Shown piece by piece: positions 40,089 to 48,124 of a stretch of 64,000 nt of DNA; within the stretch, counting starts at the first letter, position 1; the number at the start of each line of letters is the position of its first letter. Source of the DNA: an uncultured Clostridia bacterium (GTDB taxonomy: Bacteria > Bacillota > Clostridia > Oscillospirales > Acutalibacteraceae). A model generated the notes under the pieces. The model did not search any database and was not told where the DNA came from. It saw nothing but the letters and a program-made list of their open reading frames with translations. The DNA lies in contig CAMCPL010000001.1 in NCBI GenBank assembly GCA_945876745.1, positions 310,001-374,000 of the forward strand, written 5' to 3'. A program made the position numbers and the translations under genes.

Positions 40089-40162
40089 CTGTTATCAGTC
40101 AAGCGTAATCGTTATATGCTCACCGTTGGTTGAATATCCTCTCAACTGTCGGTTGATTTCGG

Positions 40163-40477
40163 CTATTTCAGTGATTTTATAAATCTAATCTGTTCTTTTT
40201 CGTTATCAAAGCCTAATTTTCTGTAAAATTCGTGGGCTTCTTTTCTTGATGAACCTGAATTAAGCCGTATCATTTTGACACCGTTATCCTTTGCCCAACG
40301 CTCAACACGATTAATAAGTGCCGTTGCAACACCCTGTCTGCGATAATCCTTCGCAACCGCCAAGCCGAGCAGATTTACAAGCTCCTTCAAAACATCCATA
40401 TCTGTCAACTCGCTTTGATTATATAGGAAAGCAAAATTCCTTACACAGAATTTTCTGTTTGAAATATTCTTTATCCT
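40163..40477 (-). pseudogene. GNAT N-acetyltransferase, N-terminally truncated
   Basis: The C-terminal half of a GNAT enzyme: the acetyl-CoA loop LGLAVAKDYRRQGVATALI is intact, followed by RLNSGSSRKEAHEFYRKLGF. The track starts at a TTG, but homology-like sequence continues upstream (NFAFLYNQSEL) without any start codon until a stop at about 40478. The N-terminal beta strands are missing, so the gene is decayed. Flanking DNA is repeat-rich. Confidence 0.75.
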
Positions 40478-40526
40478 TTAAGCTGATTTTATCATAAAAA
40501 ATGATTTTGTACAATCTTTTGAAACA

Positions 40527-40870
40527 TATTATAACGGATTGTCGAGGGTGCGAGTGTCCGGTGGACACCTTTGCATTTTAATGCAGAAGCACCGACCGAG
40601 CCGGCAGGCGAGAATTGGGACCGTAAGCGGTGGAGGGATTCCACATCGGAACACCTCGGACGGTGTTCCCTACGAAACGATGAAATAACACACCGTAGGG
40701 AACGCCATCCTTGGCGTTCAAAGTTCACTTCGTTCGCAGTGAAGAGAGAAGTGAGAAAAGATAAGAGAATCGGTTTTTTGATTATATTTTCTTACGGGTT
40801 GTCGGGGACGCCAACCCCTACGATTGCGTTATTGTAACGGACTTGTAGGGAACGCCGTCCTCGGCGTTCC
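40527..40870. repeat. Cluster of GGAACRCC/GGYGTTCC hairpin repeats
   Basis: Three short palindromes of one type (GGAACACC/GGTGTTCC at 40648, GAACGCC/GGCGTTC at 40700, GGAACGCC/GGCGTTCC at 40849), the last two preceded by GTAGG, plus related GTAGGGG/CCCCTAC pieces. Non-coding; it looks like accumulated intergenic repeat units. ORF-track frames here are artefacts. Confidence 0.65.
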
Positions 40871-40891
40871 AAAAACTACAATCAAACAAAC

Positions 40892-40989
40892 CTCAACACG
40901 TCGCAAGACGTATATCACTTTGCGATTATAATCGCAAAATATCACATTCTCGTAGGGAATATATCACACGGCGTAAGCCGTATATCATT
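40892..40989 (+). repeat. 98-bp multi-hairpin repeat, copy A
   Basis: A chain of small hairpins separated by ATATCAC: ACGTCGCAAGACGT, TTGCGATTATAATCGCAA, TTCTCGTAGGGAA and ACGGCGTAAGCCGT. A diverged copy lies inverted at 46009-46104. Confidence 0.75.
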
Positions 40990-41019
40990 GAACACAGGGC
41001 ATTGTCCTGTGTTCTTTTG
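40990..41019 (+). terminator. Isolated terminator-like hairpin
   Basis: GAACACAGG-gcattgt-CCTGTGTTC followed by TTTTG. No gene on this strand leads into it; it may be part of the neighbouring repeat. Confidence 0.5.
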
Positions 41020-41050
41020 TACAATGATTTGAGAACACGACATTTTATAT

Positions 41051-41079
41051 TTGATATAGCGGGCATAATATGTTATAAT
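41051..41079 (+). promoter_or_regulatory. SigmaA-type promoter for the thioesterase-iscS-thiI operon
   Basis: TTGATA, 17 bp, TATAAT, 31 bp before the thioesterase start. Confidence 0.7.
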
Positions 41080-41109
41080 ATATAGGATTTGTATTTACGG
41101 AGGGACAAT

Positions 41110-41493
41110 ATGAAGGATATTCAATCAAAGGCATATGCCGAGGTGAGTGTTGAGGTCGGCGAGGACAATACTGCCGTTGCGGTAGGAAGCGGCTCGCTTG
41201 AGGTGTTCGGCACGCCGTGTATGATTGCGCTTATGGAAAAGGCGACTGTTAATGCCGTTGCTCCTTTTTTGGAGAATGACGAAACGACTGTCGGAACGCA
41301 GATTAACGTCAATCATTGCAAGGCGAGTGCCGTCGGTGCCTCGATAACGGCAAGGGCAGAGCTAAGCGAAGTACAGGGCAGGAAGCTCGTTTTTGATGTC
41401 AGCGCCGTTGACGACAAGGGCGATGTTATAGGCGAGGGCAGAATTGAACGCTTTGTTGTTTTTGCCGAGAGGTTTATGAGTAAGCTTTCCTAA
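41110..41493 (+). CDS. Hotdog-fold thioesterase, FlK-like
   Basis: A 127-residue single hotdog domain: SLEVFGTPCMIALMEKATV (helix with catalytic Glu and Thr positions), VGTQINVNHCKASAVG (catalytic His) and DDKGDVIGEGRIERFVV. The pattern matches the fluoroacetyl-CoA thioesterase (FlK)/YbgC-like group, so it hydrolyses an acyl-CoA of unknown identity. GGAGGG precedes the ATG at 41110. It is the first gene of a five-gene plus-strand run. Confidence 0.85.
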   Translation: MKDIQSKAYAEVSVEVGEDNTAVAVGSGSLEVFGTPCMIALMEKATVNAVAPFLENDETTVGTQINVNHCKASAVGASITARAELSEVQGRKLVFDVSAVDDKGDVIGEGRIERFVVFAERFMSKLS

Positions 41494-41507
41494 AAGGGGT
41501 GGTACTA

Positions 41508-42680
41508 ATGAAAAAAGCAGTAATATTCGACTTTGACGGAACGTTGTGCGACACGGGCGTCGGTGTAAAAAAGAGTGCAAAATATGCGCTTGACGCCTTC
41601 AACATTTCTGCGCCCGAATGGGAGGAGCTTGACTTTTTTATCGGTCCGCCGCTTCTTGTAACATTTCAGGAAAGGTTTGAGCAAAGCGCCGCAGACGCCG
41701 AGAAGCTCGTGAAAAAATACCGTGAAAGATATACAAATATCGGACTTTATGAAAGTGAGTTCTACGACGGCATTGCACAGCTTCTTCAAAGGCTGAAGAA
41801 TGACGGAATACTGCTCGGCATTGCTTCGTCAAAGCCGATTAACTACGTTGAAGAGCTGCTTATTAAGGCTGATTTGAGGGATATGTTCGACTGCGTGAGC
41901 GCCGTGAGCTTTAATGCCGACTGCGAATCAAAGCAGAATATTATCGACCGTTGCCTCGGCGAGCTTGGCGTTGAGCCGAGCGAGGCGCTTATGGTGGGCG
42001 ACAGGTTTTATGATATCGACGGAGCGAGAGAGTGCGGCGTTGACAGCGTCGGCGTGCTTTGGGGCTTCGGCACGAAGTTTGAGCTTATCGAAAGCGGTGC
42101 AAAATATATTATTGACAAGATTGACGATGTTGAAAATATTGCACTCGGACTTTACGAGGCAACGGAAAATGTTCAGGGTATTTTCAGCGGTAAGGTCATT
42201 ACCGTGCATTTGGACGATATCACTCTTTGCAACGATTTACCGGCTCAAAGGGAGTGCGTTGACCACCCCGGCGGAGTAGGCGTTATCTGCGTTAATGAGG
42301 ATGACGAGGTCGTTTTGGTACGTCAGTTCAGATATCCGTACAAGGAAACGATTTATGAAATTCCGGCGGGCAAACTTGAAAAGGACGAGGATCCGCTTGA
42401 CGCCGCAATGAGAGAGCTTCGTGAGGAATGCGGCGCAGTGTGCGACGAGCTAAAGCCGCTGGGAGAGATTTATCCGTCACCCGGTTATACAAACGAGATT
42501 ATTCGTCTTTATGCCTGTGTAAATCCGACCTTTGTTGAGCAGGAGCTTGACGTGGACGAGTTTTTGCAGGTTTGCAAAATGAAGCTTTCAACCTTGCTGG
42601 CGAAGATTATGTCGGGTGAAATCAAGGACGCAAAAACCATCGTTGCGGCAATGAAATTAAAGGAATTAAGAAATAAGTAA
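41508..42680 (+). CDS. HAD phosphatase-NUDIX hydrolase fusion protein
   Basis: A 390-residue two-domain enzyme. Residues 1-215 are a Gph-like HAD phosphatase: VIFDFDGTLCDTG, GIASSKP and ALMVGDRFYDIDGARE. Residues about 220-390 are an ADP-ribose-pyrophosphatase-like NUDIX domain: VRQFRYPYKETIYEIPAGKL then a complete NUDIX box ending AAMRELREECGA. It may clean ADP-sugars and their phosphorylated products in sequence. The two are usually separate genes. The start at 41508 follows GGGGTGG. The stop overlaps iscS by one base. Confidence 0.9.
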   Translation: MKKAVIFDFDGTLCDTGVGVKKSAKYALDAFNISAPEWEELDFFIGPPLLVTFQERFEQSAADAEKLVKKYRERYTNIGLYESEFYDGIAQLLQRLKNDGILLGIASSKPINYVEELLIKADLRDMFDCVSAVSFNADCESKQNIIDRCLGELGVEPSEALMVGDRFYDIDGARECGVDSVGVLWGFGTKFELIESGAKYIIDKIDDVENIALGLYEATENVQGIFSGKVITVHLDDITLCNDLPAQRECVDHPGGVGVICVNEDDEVVLVRQFRYPYKETIYEIPAGKLEKDEDPLDAAMRELREECGAVCDELKPLGEIYPSPGYTNEIIRLYACVNPTFVEQELDVDEFLQVCKMKLSTLLAKIMSGEIKDAKTIVAAMKLKELRNK

Positions 42681-43813
42681 TGAGTGTTTATTTAGATAAC
42701 AGTGCAACGACAAAGCCGACAAAGGAGGTTGCCGACAAGGTTTACGAAATGCTTGTTGATAAGTTCGGCAATCCGTCCTCGTTTCACAAGGAGGGCTTGG
42801 CGGCTAATGATGAAATGCGCATGGCAAGACAGGCTGTTGCAAGGGCGATTTCCTGTCAAGAGGAGGAAATATATTTTACTTCGGGTGCGACGGAGGCGAA
42901 TAATCTTGCAATTTTCGGTGCGGCTTATGCCAACAGACGAAAGGGCAGGAGAATAGTCACAACCGCTATTGAACACGAAAGCGTGCTTGAAGCAACGGCA
43001 CAGCTTGAAAAAGAGGGCTTTGAGGTTGTTCGTCTTATGCCCGATAAACAGGGAAATATAACAGCCGAGCAAATATTTGACGCGGTAAACAGCGACACAA
43101 TATTAGTCACTATGATGTATATCAACAACGAGGTCGGCTCGGTTTTGCCCGTTAAGACAATAAAAAAAGCGGTTGAAAAAGCGAAAGCACCTGCGCTTAT
43201 TCATATCGACTGCGTTCAGGCGTTCGGCAAGGTTGAGGTTAAACCTGCGAAGTTGGGTGCGGATATGATAAGCGTTACGGCACATAAAATCCACGGTCCC
43301 AAGGGCGTGGGCGCATTGTATTTGAAAAAGGGTGCAAGGATTATTCCACGTACATTCGGCGGCGAGCAGGAAAAGAAAATTCGTCCCGGCACGCAGTCAA
43401 GTCCGCTTATCGCAGGCTTCGGAGTTGCGGTGGGTCAAATTCCCGATTTTAACGAAAGCAGCGAAAAAATAAGCGAGCTTAATGCTTACGCAAGGCAGGA
43501 GCTTTCAAAAATTGACGGCTTGAGCTTCAATAATTCAACGGATTCCTCCGACTATATCTTGAATGTTTATGTGCCTACCTTTATGACGAGCCAGACTATT
43601 GTTCAGCATTTGTCGTCGCAGTACGGCGTTTACGTCAGCAACGGTTCTGCTTGTGCAAAGGGCAAAAAAAGTCACGTGCTTACGGCTATGAAATTGAGTG
43701 ATAAAGTGATAGAAAAGTCAATTCGCATAAGTTTTTGCAGATTTACAACAAAGGAAGAAATTGACGCTTTGGTTGATGCACTCAAAGAAACAGTAAAAAA
43801 TTATCCTATATAA
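42680..43813 (+). CDS. iscS: Cysteine desulfurase (NifS/IscS family)
   Basis: A 377-residue PLP enzyme releasing sulfur from cysteine: YLDNSATTKPTKEV, FTSGATEANNLA, PLP lysine in SVTAHKIHGPKGVGAL (about 203) and active-site cysteine in SNGSACAKGKKSH (about 325). Next to thiI it most likely supplies sulfur for tRNA 4-thiouridine and thiamine, as the NifZ-type desulfurases do in Firmicutes. ATG overlaps the previous stop (TAATG). Confidence 0.95.
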   Translation: MSVYLDNSATTKPTKEVADKVYEMLVDKFGNPSSFHKEGLAANDEMRMARQAVARAISCQEEEIYFTSGATEANNLAIFGAAYANRRKGRRIVTTAIEHESVLEATAQLEKEGFEVVRLMPDKQGNITAEQIFDAVNSDTILVTMMYINNEVGSVLPVKTIKKAVEKAKAPALIHIDCVQAFGKVEVKPAKLGADMISVTAHKIHGPKGVGALYLKKGARIIPRTFGGEQEKKIRPGTQSSPLIAGFGVAVGQIPDFNESSEKISELNAYARQELSKIDGLSFNNSTDSSDYILNVYVPTFMTSQTIVQHLSSQYGVYVSNGSACAKGKKSHVLTAMKLSDKVIEKSIRISFCRFTTKEEIDALVDALKETVKNYPI

Positions 43814-43822
43814 AGGAGCATT

Positions 43823-44992
43823 ATGAAAGAAATTATACTTGTAAAAAACGGCGAGCTTGTTCTTAAGGGACTGAACAGAAACACCTTTGAGGACATACTT
43901 ATTAAGAATATGAGAAAGGCTCTCAAGCAGATAGGGGAGTTTAGCTTTACAAAAAGTCAGTCAACCATTATGATTGAGCCTGTTGAAGAAAATGTTGATA
44001 TGGACGAGTGCACCGAGATTTTGAGCAAGGTGTTCGGAATTGCGGCGTTGTCACGCGCGGTAGTTGCCGAAAAGGATTTTGAGGATATAAAGGAAAAGAC
44101 TCTTGAATATCTCGGCGAAAGACTCGGCGAGGTTGAAACCTTTAAGGTTAACGCAAAGAGAAGCGACAAGAAATTTCCTATGAAGTCGCCTGAAATTTGC
44201 CGTGAAATCGGCGGCTTAATTCTTTCAAAATTCAACAGCTTAAAGGTTGACGTTCATAATCCCGAGCTTACGGTGACGGTTGAAATAAGAGACAGATATG
44301 CCTTTATTCACGGCGACAGTATTAAGGGCGCAGGCGGTATGCCCGTCAGTACAAGCGGCAGGGGAGCCGTGCTGATAAGCGGCGGTATTGATTCTCCGGT
44401 TGCGGCGTATATGATGGCGAAGCGAGGTATTGAGCTTGTCAGCGTTCACTTCGCATCTCCGCCGTTTACAACCGAGCTTGCAGAACAAAAGGTTATGGAT
44501 TTGCTTCACAGAGTTGCAAAGTACAGCGGACCTATTACTACTTATGTTGTTCACTTTACGGAGATTCAGGAGGAAATCCGCAAGCGTTGTCCCGAACAGT
44601 ATTTTACGATAATTATGCGCAGATATATGATGAGAATTGCCGAGGCACTTGCGAAAAAGCAAAGATGCTCTGCACTCATTACAGGCGAAAGCGTAGGTCA
44701 GGTTGCAAGCCAGACTATTTATGCTCTCGGTTGCACGGACGCGGCTACAACTCTTCCTGTTTTCCGCCCGTGCATCGGTATGGACAAGGAGGAAATTATT
44801 CGTATTTCAAGGAAGATTGACACCTTTGAAACGTCGATTTTGCCGTATGAGGATTGTTGTACCGTGTTCACTCCGAAGCACCCTAAAACAAGACCTAATC
44901 TCGAAGAAATAATTGAGGCGGAAAAAGCGCTTGACAGCGAAGCGCTTGTCTTACGCGCAATAAAAAATGTTAGAAAGACGGTTGTTCACTAA
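43823..44992 (+). CDS. thiI: tRNA 4-thiouridine synthase ThiI (no rhodanese domain)
   Basis: A 389-residue enzyme thiolating tRNA uridine 8 and serving thiamine thiazole synthesis. NFLD/THUMP domains (1-170: LVKNGELVLKGLNRNTFED) precede a PP-loop domain with LISGGIDSPVAAYMMAKRG and ITGESVGQVASQT. The C-terminal rhodanese domain of the E. coli protein is absent, as in Bacillus, where the adjacent desulfurase donates sulfur directly. AAAGGAGC precedes the ATG; 9 bp after iscS. Confidence 0.95.
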   Translation: MKEIILVKNGELVLKGLNRNTFEDILIKNMRKALKQIGEFSFTKSQSTIMIEPVEENVDMDECTEILSKVFGIAALSRAVVAEKDFEDIKEKTLEYLGERLGEVETFKVNAKRSDKKFPMKSPEICREIGGLILSKFNSLKVDVHNPELTVTVEIRDRYAFIHGDSIKGAGGMPVSTSGRGAVLISGGIDSPVAAYMMAKRGIELVSVHFASPPFTTELAEQKVMDLLHRVAKYSGPITTYVVHFTEIQEEIRKRCPEQYFTIIMRRYMMRIAEALAKKQRCSALITGESVGQVASQTIYALGCTDAATTLPVFRPCIGMDKEEIIRISRKIDTFETSILPYEDCCTVFTPKHPKTRPNLEEIIEAEKALDSEALVLRAIKNVRKTVVH

Positions 44993-45972
44993 TGAAGGAA
45001 TTTGACGATAAGCTCGATAAGGCGCTCAAGGACGCCGAGCTTGACGATATTTTGGATTCAATCAAAAATGAAAATGCAAAAAAGACTCAAAACGTTTCTT
45101 ATATTGATGAAATTGAGCCTGCAAAAAAATCGGAGCCTTGCGAAGATAAAACAGAAAAGACGTTGACGAAAAAGAAAAAACCGCCGATAAAGGCGATTGT
45201 AATAGTCTGCGTTGCGGTGCTTGCTGTTATCGGCATTGTCTTCGGTGTTATTCAATACACCTCGACCGCGTACCTAAAGCCGTATAAGGAAAAGTACGGA
45301 ATTGATTTTCCAAAGGGCATAGCCGAGGATTTTTGCGATGCCTACGGAGAAAACCAAAGAGTTGTCGGAAAGCTCGAAATACCGGATTCAAACGCAGAAT
45401 TTTTTGTTTCTTCAGAAAAAGATTCGCTCAGTCCACATTTTGAAAACGGAAGTAGAGCGAATGAAACGCCTCAGTTTCGTTCAATCACGATTTATTCAAA
45501 AAATGCCGATATTGAAAGCGTATATTCAACTGCCGAAAAATACAATAACGCAAAGCAAGAGGTTACGTTTACCGACATTTACGGAAATTCGGTTAAGTAT
45601 CAGGTTGTCTGCGCTTATTATGTAAACACAAATCCGAATGACGACAACGGCTACGCTTTTCCGTATAATTTAAGCGGAACGCTGACAGAGGACAGCTTCG
45701 ACGATTTTGAAGACAGAGTGCTTACGAGAAGTCTTTTTGATGCGGTGGAAAATCTTTCGTATACCTCGCAGTATCTCACGATAAGCGCCGACAGCGATTT
45801 TATGGAGCAGTTCAGATTTGTCATTCTCTGCGAAAGAGTTGACGGCAAAATAGCACCGATTACCGACGCCGTACCTAACGAGAAGGTTCATTATCCGCAG
45901 ATTTGGTACGACGAAAACAACGAGCATAATCCGTATTGGCTCTCGTCGAAATGGCAACCGACATACGAATAG
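44992..45972 (+). CDS. Membrane protein with degenerate class B sortase-like domain
   Basis: A 326-residue protein: acidic/lysine-rich cytoplasmic N-terminus (1-66), one membrane helix (about 68-92), external domain. The external part follows sortase B order: VVGKLEIPDSNAEFFV (SrtB VVGWI.IP...I.YPV), ITIYSKN where sortases have IYGHN, and YLTISADSDF...RFVILCER where they have TLSTC...RFVV..R. The catalytic His and Cys are thus missing and only the Arg region remains, so it is probably not a transpeptidase. It overlaps the thiI stop by one base and ends at a strong terminator. Confidence 0.7.
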   Translation: MKEFDDKLDKALKDAELDDILDSIKNENAKKTQNVSYIDEIEPAKKSEPCEDKTEKTLTKKKKPPIKAIVIVCVAVLAVIGIVFGVIQYTSTAYLKPYKEKYGIDFPKGIAEDFCDAYGENQRVVGKLEIPDSNAEFFVSSEKDSLSPHFENGSRANETPQFRSITIYSKNADIESVYSTAEKYNNAKQEVTFTDIYGNSVKYQVVCAYYVNTNPNDDNGYAFPYNLSGTLTEDSFDDFEDRVLTRSLFDAVENLSYTSQYLTISADSDFMEQFRFVILCERVDGKIAPITDAVPNEKVHYPQIWYDENNEHNPYWLSSKWQPTYE

Positions 45973-45974
45973 TT

Positions 45975-46006
45975 AAAAAAGGAACTGTTTTTTCAGTTCC
46001 TTTTTT
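45975..46006. terminator. Terminator of the thioesterase-iscS-thiI operon
   Basis: AAAAAAGGAACTG-tttttt-CAGTTCCTTTTTT. Confidence 0.9.
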
Positions 46007-46008
46007 AA

Positions 46009-46104
46009 GTGATATACGGCTACGCCGTGTGATATATTTCCAATGGAAATGTGATATTTTGCAACTGATATCGCAAAGTGAAATACGCCTTACGGCGTGT
46101 TGAG
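46009..46104 (-). repeat. 98-bp multi-hairpin repeat, copy B (inverted)
   Basis: Read on the minus strand it matches copy A at 40892 almost throughout (CAACACG, CGTAT, TCACTTTGCGAT, CAAAATATCACATT, ATATATCACACGGCGTA). A fragment of one unit recurs at 46500-46522. Confidence 0.75.
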
Positions 46105-46129
46105 ATTAGGAATATAAGCTAATTAAAGC

Positions 46130-46158
46130 TTTACAAGAATTGTCAAATATGGTACTAT
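46130..46158 (+). promoter_or_regulatory. Peptide-gene promoter, TA-like module copy 3
   Basis: TTTACA, 17 bp, TACTAT. The leader then carries TTACCATAACGGTAGGTGG, the same element as in copies 1 and 2, and an AGAGGGC/GCCCTCT hairpin before the ribosome site. Confidence 0.6.
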
Positions 46159-46271
46159 ATCGTTGAGCTTCGGCTCCGAGGAGTTACCATAACGGTAGGT
46201 GGTTTGCCCTTCTTTTTTGAGAGGGCGTATGTTTCTGCCCTCTTAGTTTTGTAACAAAGGAGGGCGATATG

Positions 46272-46361
46272 ATGTACATAACTGTAACAGAACTATTTTT
46301 GTTTACAAGTTTAATTGTATCAATCATCTCTCTTATTGTGTCTTTATACAACAGTAAGTAG
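46272..46361 (+). CDS. 29-residue holin-like membrane peptide, putative type I toxin (copy 3)
   Basis: ATG at 46272 with AGGAGGG 7 bases upstream (an in-frame ATG at 46269 is too close). It begins MYITVTELFLFTSLIVSIIS, a single hydrophobic helix with a short polar tail. The T..E.LFLF...IV.II pattern resembles the small holin-like toxin family of Firmicutes, unlike the peptides of copies 1 and 2, although the flanking regulatory RNA elements are the same. Confidence 0.72.
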   Translation: MYITVTELFLFTSLIVSIISLIVSLYNSK

Positions 46362-46364
46362 TTG

Positions 46365-46449
46365 AAAAAGAAACAACCACCCATATTGCACTTAGGGTGG
46401 TTGTTTTCTACCATCATTAGGGCAAACCGTCTATCGGTAGCTCCTTTGT
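46365..46449 (-). ncRNA. Candidate antitoxin RNA, module copy 3
   Basis: About 85 nt from the promoter at 46456 to a terminator (AACAACCACCC/GGGTGGTTGTT then CTTTTT). The 5' part AGCTACCGATAGACGGTTTG is the counterpart of the copy 1/2 element. TTTGCCCT can pair over seven bases (one G-U) with AGGGCGA at the peptide gene's ribosome site. Unlike copies 1 and 2 the terminator lies just past the peptide stop. Confidence 0.65.
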
Positions 46450-46455
46450 ATTATC

Positions 46456-46484
46456 ATTATACACTCATAATCTTTATTTGTCAA
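46456..46484 (-). promoter_or_regulatory. Antisense-RNA promoter, module copy 3
   Basis: On the minus strand TTGACA, 17 bp, TATAAT: full consensus. Confidence 0.8.
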
Positions 46485-46548
46485 TATTAATTCAATGCAG
46501 TGATATACGCTAAAGTGTGTTGTGGTTTGGGCGATTATATTTTTTTGC

Positions 46549-46590
46549 AAAATGTACAACCGGGGGACTGTCCCTGGTTGTACATTTTTG
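46549..46590. terminator. Terminator-like hairpin downstream of gdhA
   Basis: AAAATGTACAACC pairs with GGTTGTACATTTT, GC-rich loop, T-runs on both sides; it lies 70 bp past the gdhA stop. Confidence 0.7.
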
Positions 46591-46659
46591 TAATATTTTT
46601 TGAATAAAATGGCGAAATATTATACTAAAAGTTATATCTAATCACCAATGTCAAATATA

Positions 46660-48009
46660 TTAGTAAATACCCTGCTCCATCATTGCCTGTGCAACTTTTT
46701 CAAAGCCTGCGATGTTTGCTCCTGCAACAAGATTATAGCCGAGATTGTATTTTTCAGCCGCCTCAACAGAGTGCTTATGTATATCAATCATAGCCTGATG
46801 AAGTCGCTTGTCAACCTCCTCGGCAGTCCATGAAAGTCTCTGACTGTTCTGGCTCATTTCAAGACCCGAAACACAAACGCCGCCTGCGTTTACTGCCTTT
46901 GACGGTGCAACGATAACGCCCTCGGTATCAATGAAGAGATTGAGCGCGTCCTCGGTTGTCGGCATATTTGCAACCTCAATATAGTATTTCGTACCGTTTG
47001 CAATAATTTTCTTTGCTTGCTCAAGGTCAACCTCGTTTTGAGTTGCGCAAGGCATAGCGATATCAACCTTTACGCCCCACGGCTTTTCGCCCTTGAAGAA
47101 CGGAACACCGAATTTATCGGCATAATCCTCGCATCTGTCTCTGCCCGAAGCACGCATTTCCAAAAGATAATTGATTTTTTCTTCGGTAATAATGCCATCC
47201 TCGTCGTAAACATAACCGTCCGGACCTGAAATCGTAACAGGCTTTGCGCCTAATTCGGCGAGCTTTTTGCAAGCACCCCAAGCAACGTTGCCGAAGCCTG
47301 AAATTGCAACTGTTTTGCCCTCAATAGTGTCGTTTTCGTGCTTCAAAACCTCTTGAGTATAGTAAACGGCACCATAGCCTGTTGCCTCTGCACGAATAAG
47401 CGAGCCGCCGTATGACAGTCCCTTTCCGGTAATAACGCCGTTTTCAAAGGTGTCGCAAATGCGCTTGTACTGACCGAAGAGATAGCCTATCTCACGACCG
47501 CCAACGCCGATGTCACCTGCCGGAACGTCGATATTATGACCGATATGGCGGTAAAGCTCTGTCATAAACGCCTGGCAAAATCTCATAATTTCGCCCTTGC
47601 TTCTACCTCTTGGGTCGAAGTCCGAGCCGCCCTTTGCACCGCCCATAGGAAGACCTGTAAGCGAGTTCTTAAATGTTTGTTCAAAGCCTAAAAAGTACAT
47701 AATTGAGCCGTTTACACTCGGGTGGAAGCGCAAGCCACCCTTGTAAGGACCGATAGCCGAGTTGAACTGAACACGGTAGCCGCGGTTGATTTGAGTCTTT
47801 CCCTCGTCGTCAACCCAAGCAACACGGAAGGTAATCAGTCTGTCAGGCTCCGCCATTCTTGAAAGCAGGTCGTCTTCAACATATTCGGGATGCTCCTCAA
47901 TAACAGCCTCCAGCGATCTGTAAACCTCTTTTACGCACTGGATAAATTCGGGCTTTGCATTGTCTCTGCGTTCAACAGTCGCAATAACCCTTTCAATATA
48001 TTCGTTCAT
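46660..48009 (-). CDS. gdhA: NADP(H)-type glutamate dehydrogenase
   Basis: A 449-residue hexameric-type enzyme interconverting 2-oxoglutarate plus ammonia and glutamate. Signatures: GPYKGGLRFHPSVN, LPMGGAKGGSDFDPRGRS (catalytic lysine), VPAGDIGVGGREIGYLFGQY, dinucleotide fold VAISGFGNVAWGA and PSKAVNAGGVCVSGLEM. The length and the VGGREIG block fit class I enzymes used for ammonium assimilation. The start at 48009 (MNEYIERV) follows GAGAGGG; the track's 41 extra N-terminal codons are not part of it. No promoter was found in the 115-bp gap to radC, so cotranscription is possible. Confidence 0.95.
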   Translation of the reverse strand: MNEYIERVIATVERRDNAKPEFIQCVKEVYRSLEAVIEEHPEYVEDDLLSRMAEPDRLITFRVAWVDDEGKTQINRGYRVQFNSAIGPYKGGLRFHPSVNGSIMYFLGFEQTFKNSLTGLPMGGAKGGSDFDPRGRSKGEIMRFCQAFMTELYRHIGHNIDVPAGDIGVGGREIGYLFGQYKRICDTFENGVITGKGLSYGGSLIRAEATGYGAVYYTQEVLKHENDTIEGKTVAISGFGNVAWGACKKLAELGAKPVTISGPDGYVYDEDGIITEEKINYLLEMRASGRDRCEDYADKFGVPFFKGEKPWGVKVDIAMPCATQNEVDLEQAKKIIANGTKYYIEVANMPTTEDALNLFIDTEGVIVAPSKAVNAGGVCVSGLEMSQNSQRLSWTAEEVDKRLHQAMIDIHKHSVEAAEKYNLGYNLVAGANIAGFEKVAQAMMEQGIY

Positions 48010-48124
48010 ATTTTTCCCTCTCTTTTTGCCTAATCCTCGGACATTCTCTTTTATAAAGCCCCCTCTTTGTTTATTATCCGAACATTCGGCTGTTTTTATT
48101 ATTAAGCAATCAAGCCGTTTTAGG

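Noticed and set aside
40571-40837. 88-residue plus-strand ORF in the repeat cluster
   Set aside because: Composed of the GGAACRCC hairpin repeats, low-complexity protein, no ribosome site.
40890-41000. CRISPR array suspected from regularly spaced ATATCAC/hairpin units
   Set aside because: Units are different short palindromes with only the ATATCAC joiner in common, no repeat-spacer pattern and no cas genes.
46184-46417. 77-residue minus-strand ORF across module copy 3
   Set aside because: Same reason: it overlaps the convergent RNA pair and lacks a ribosome site.
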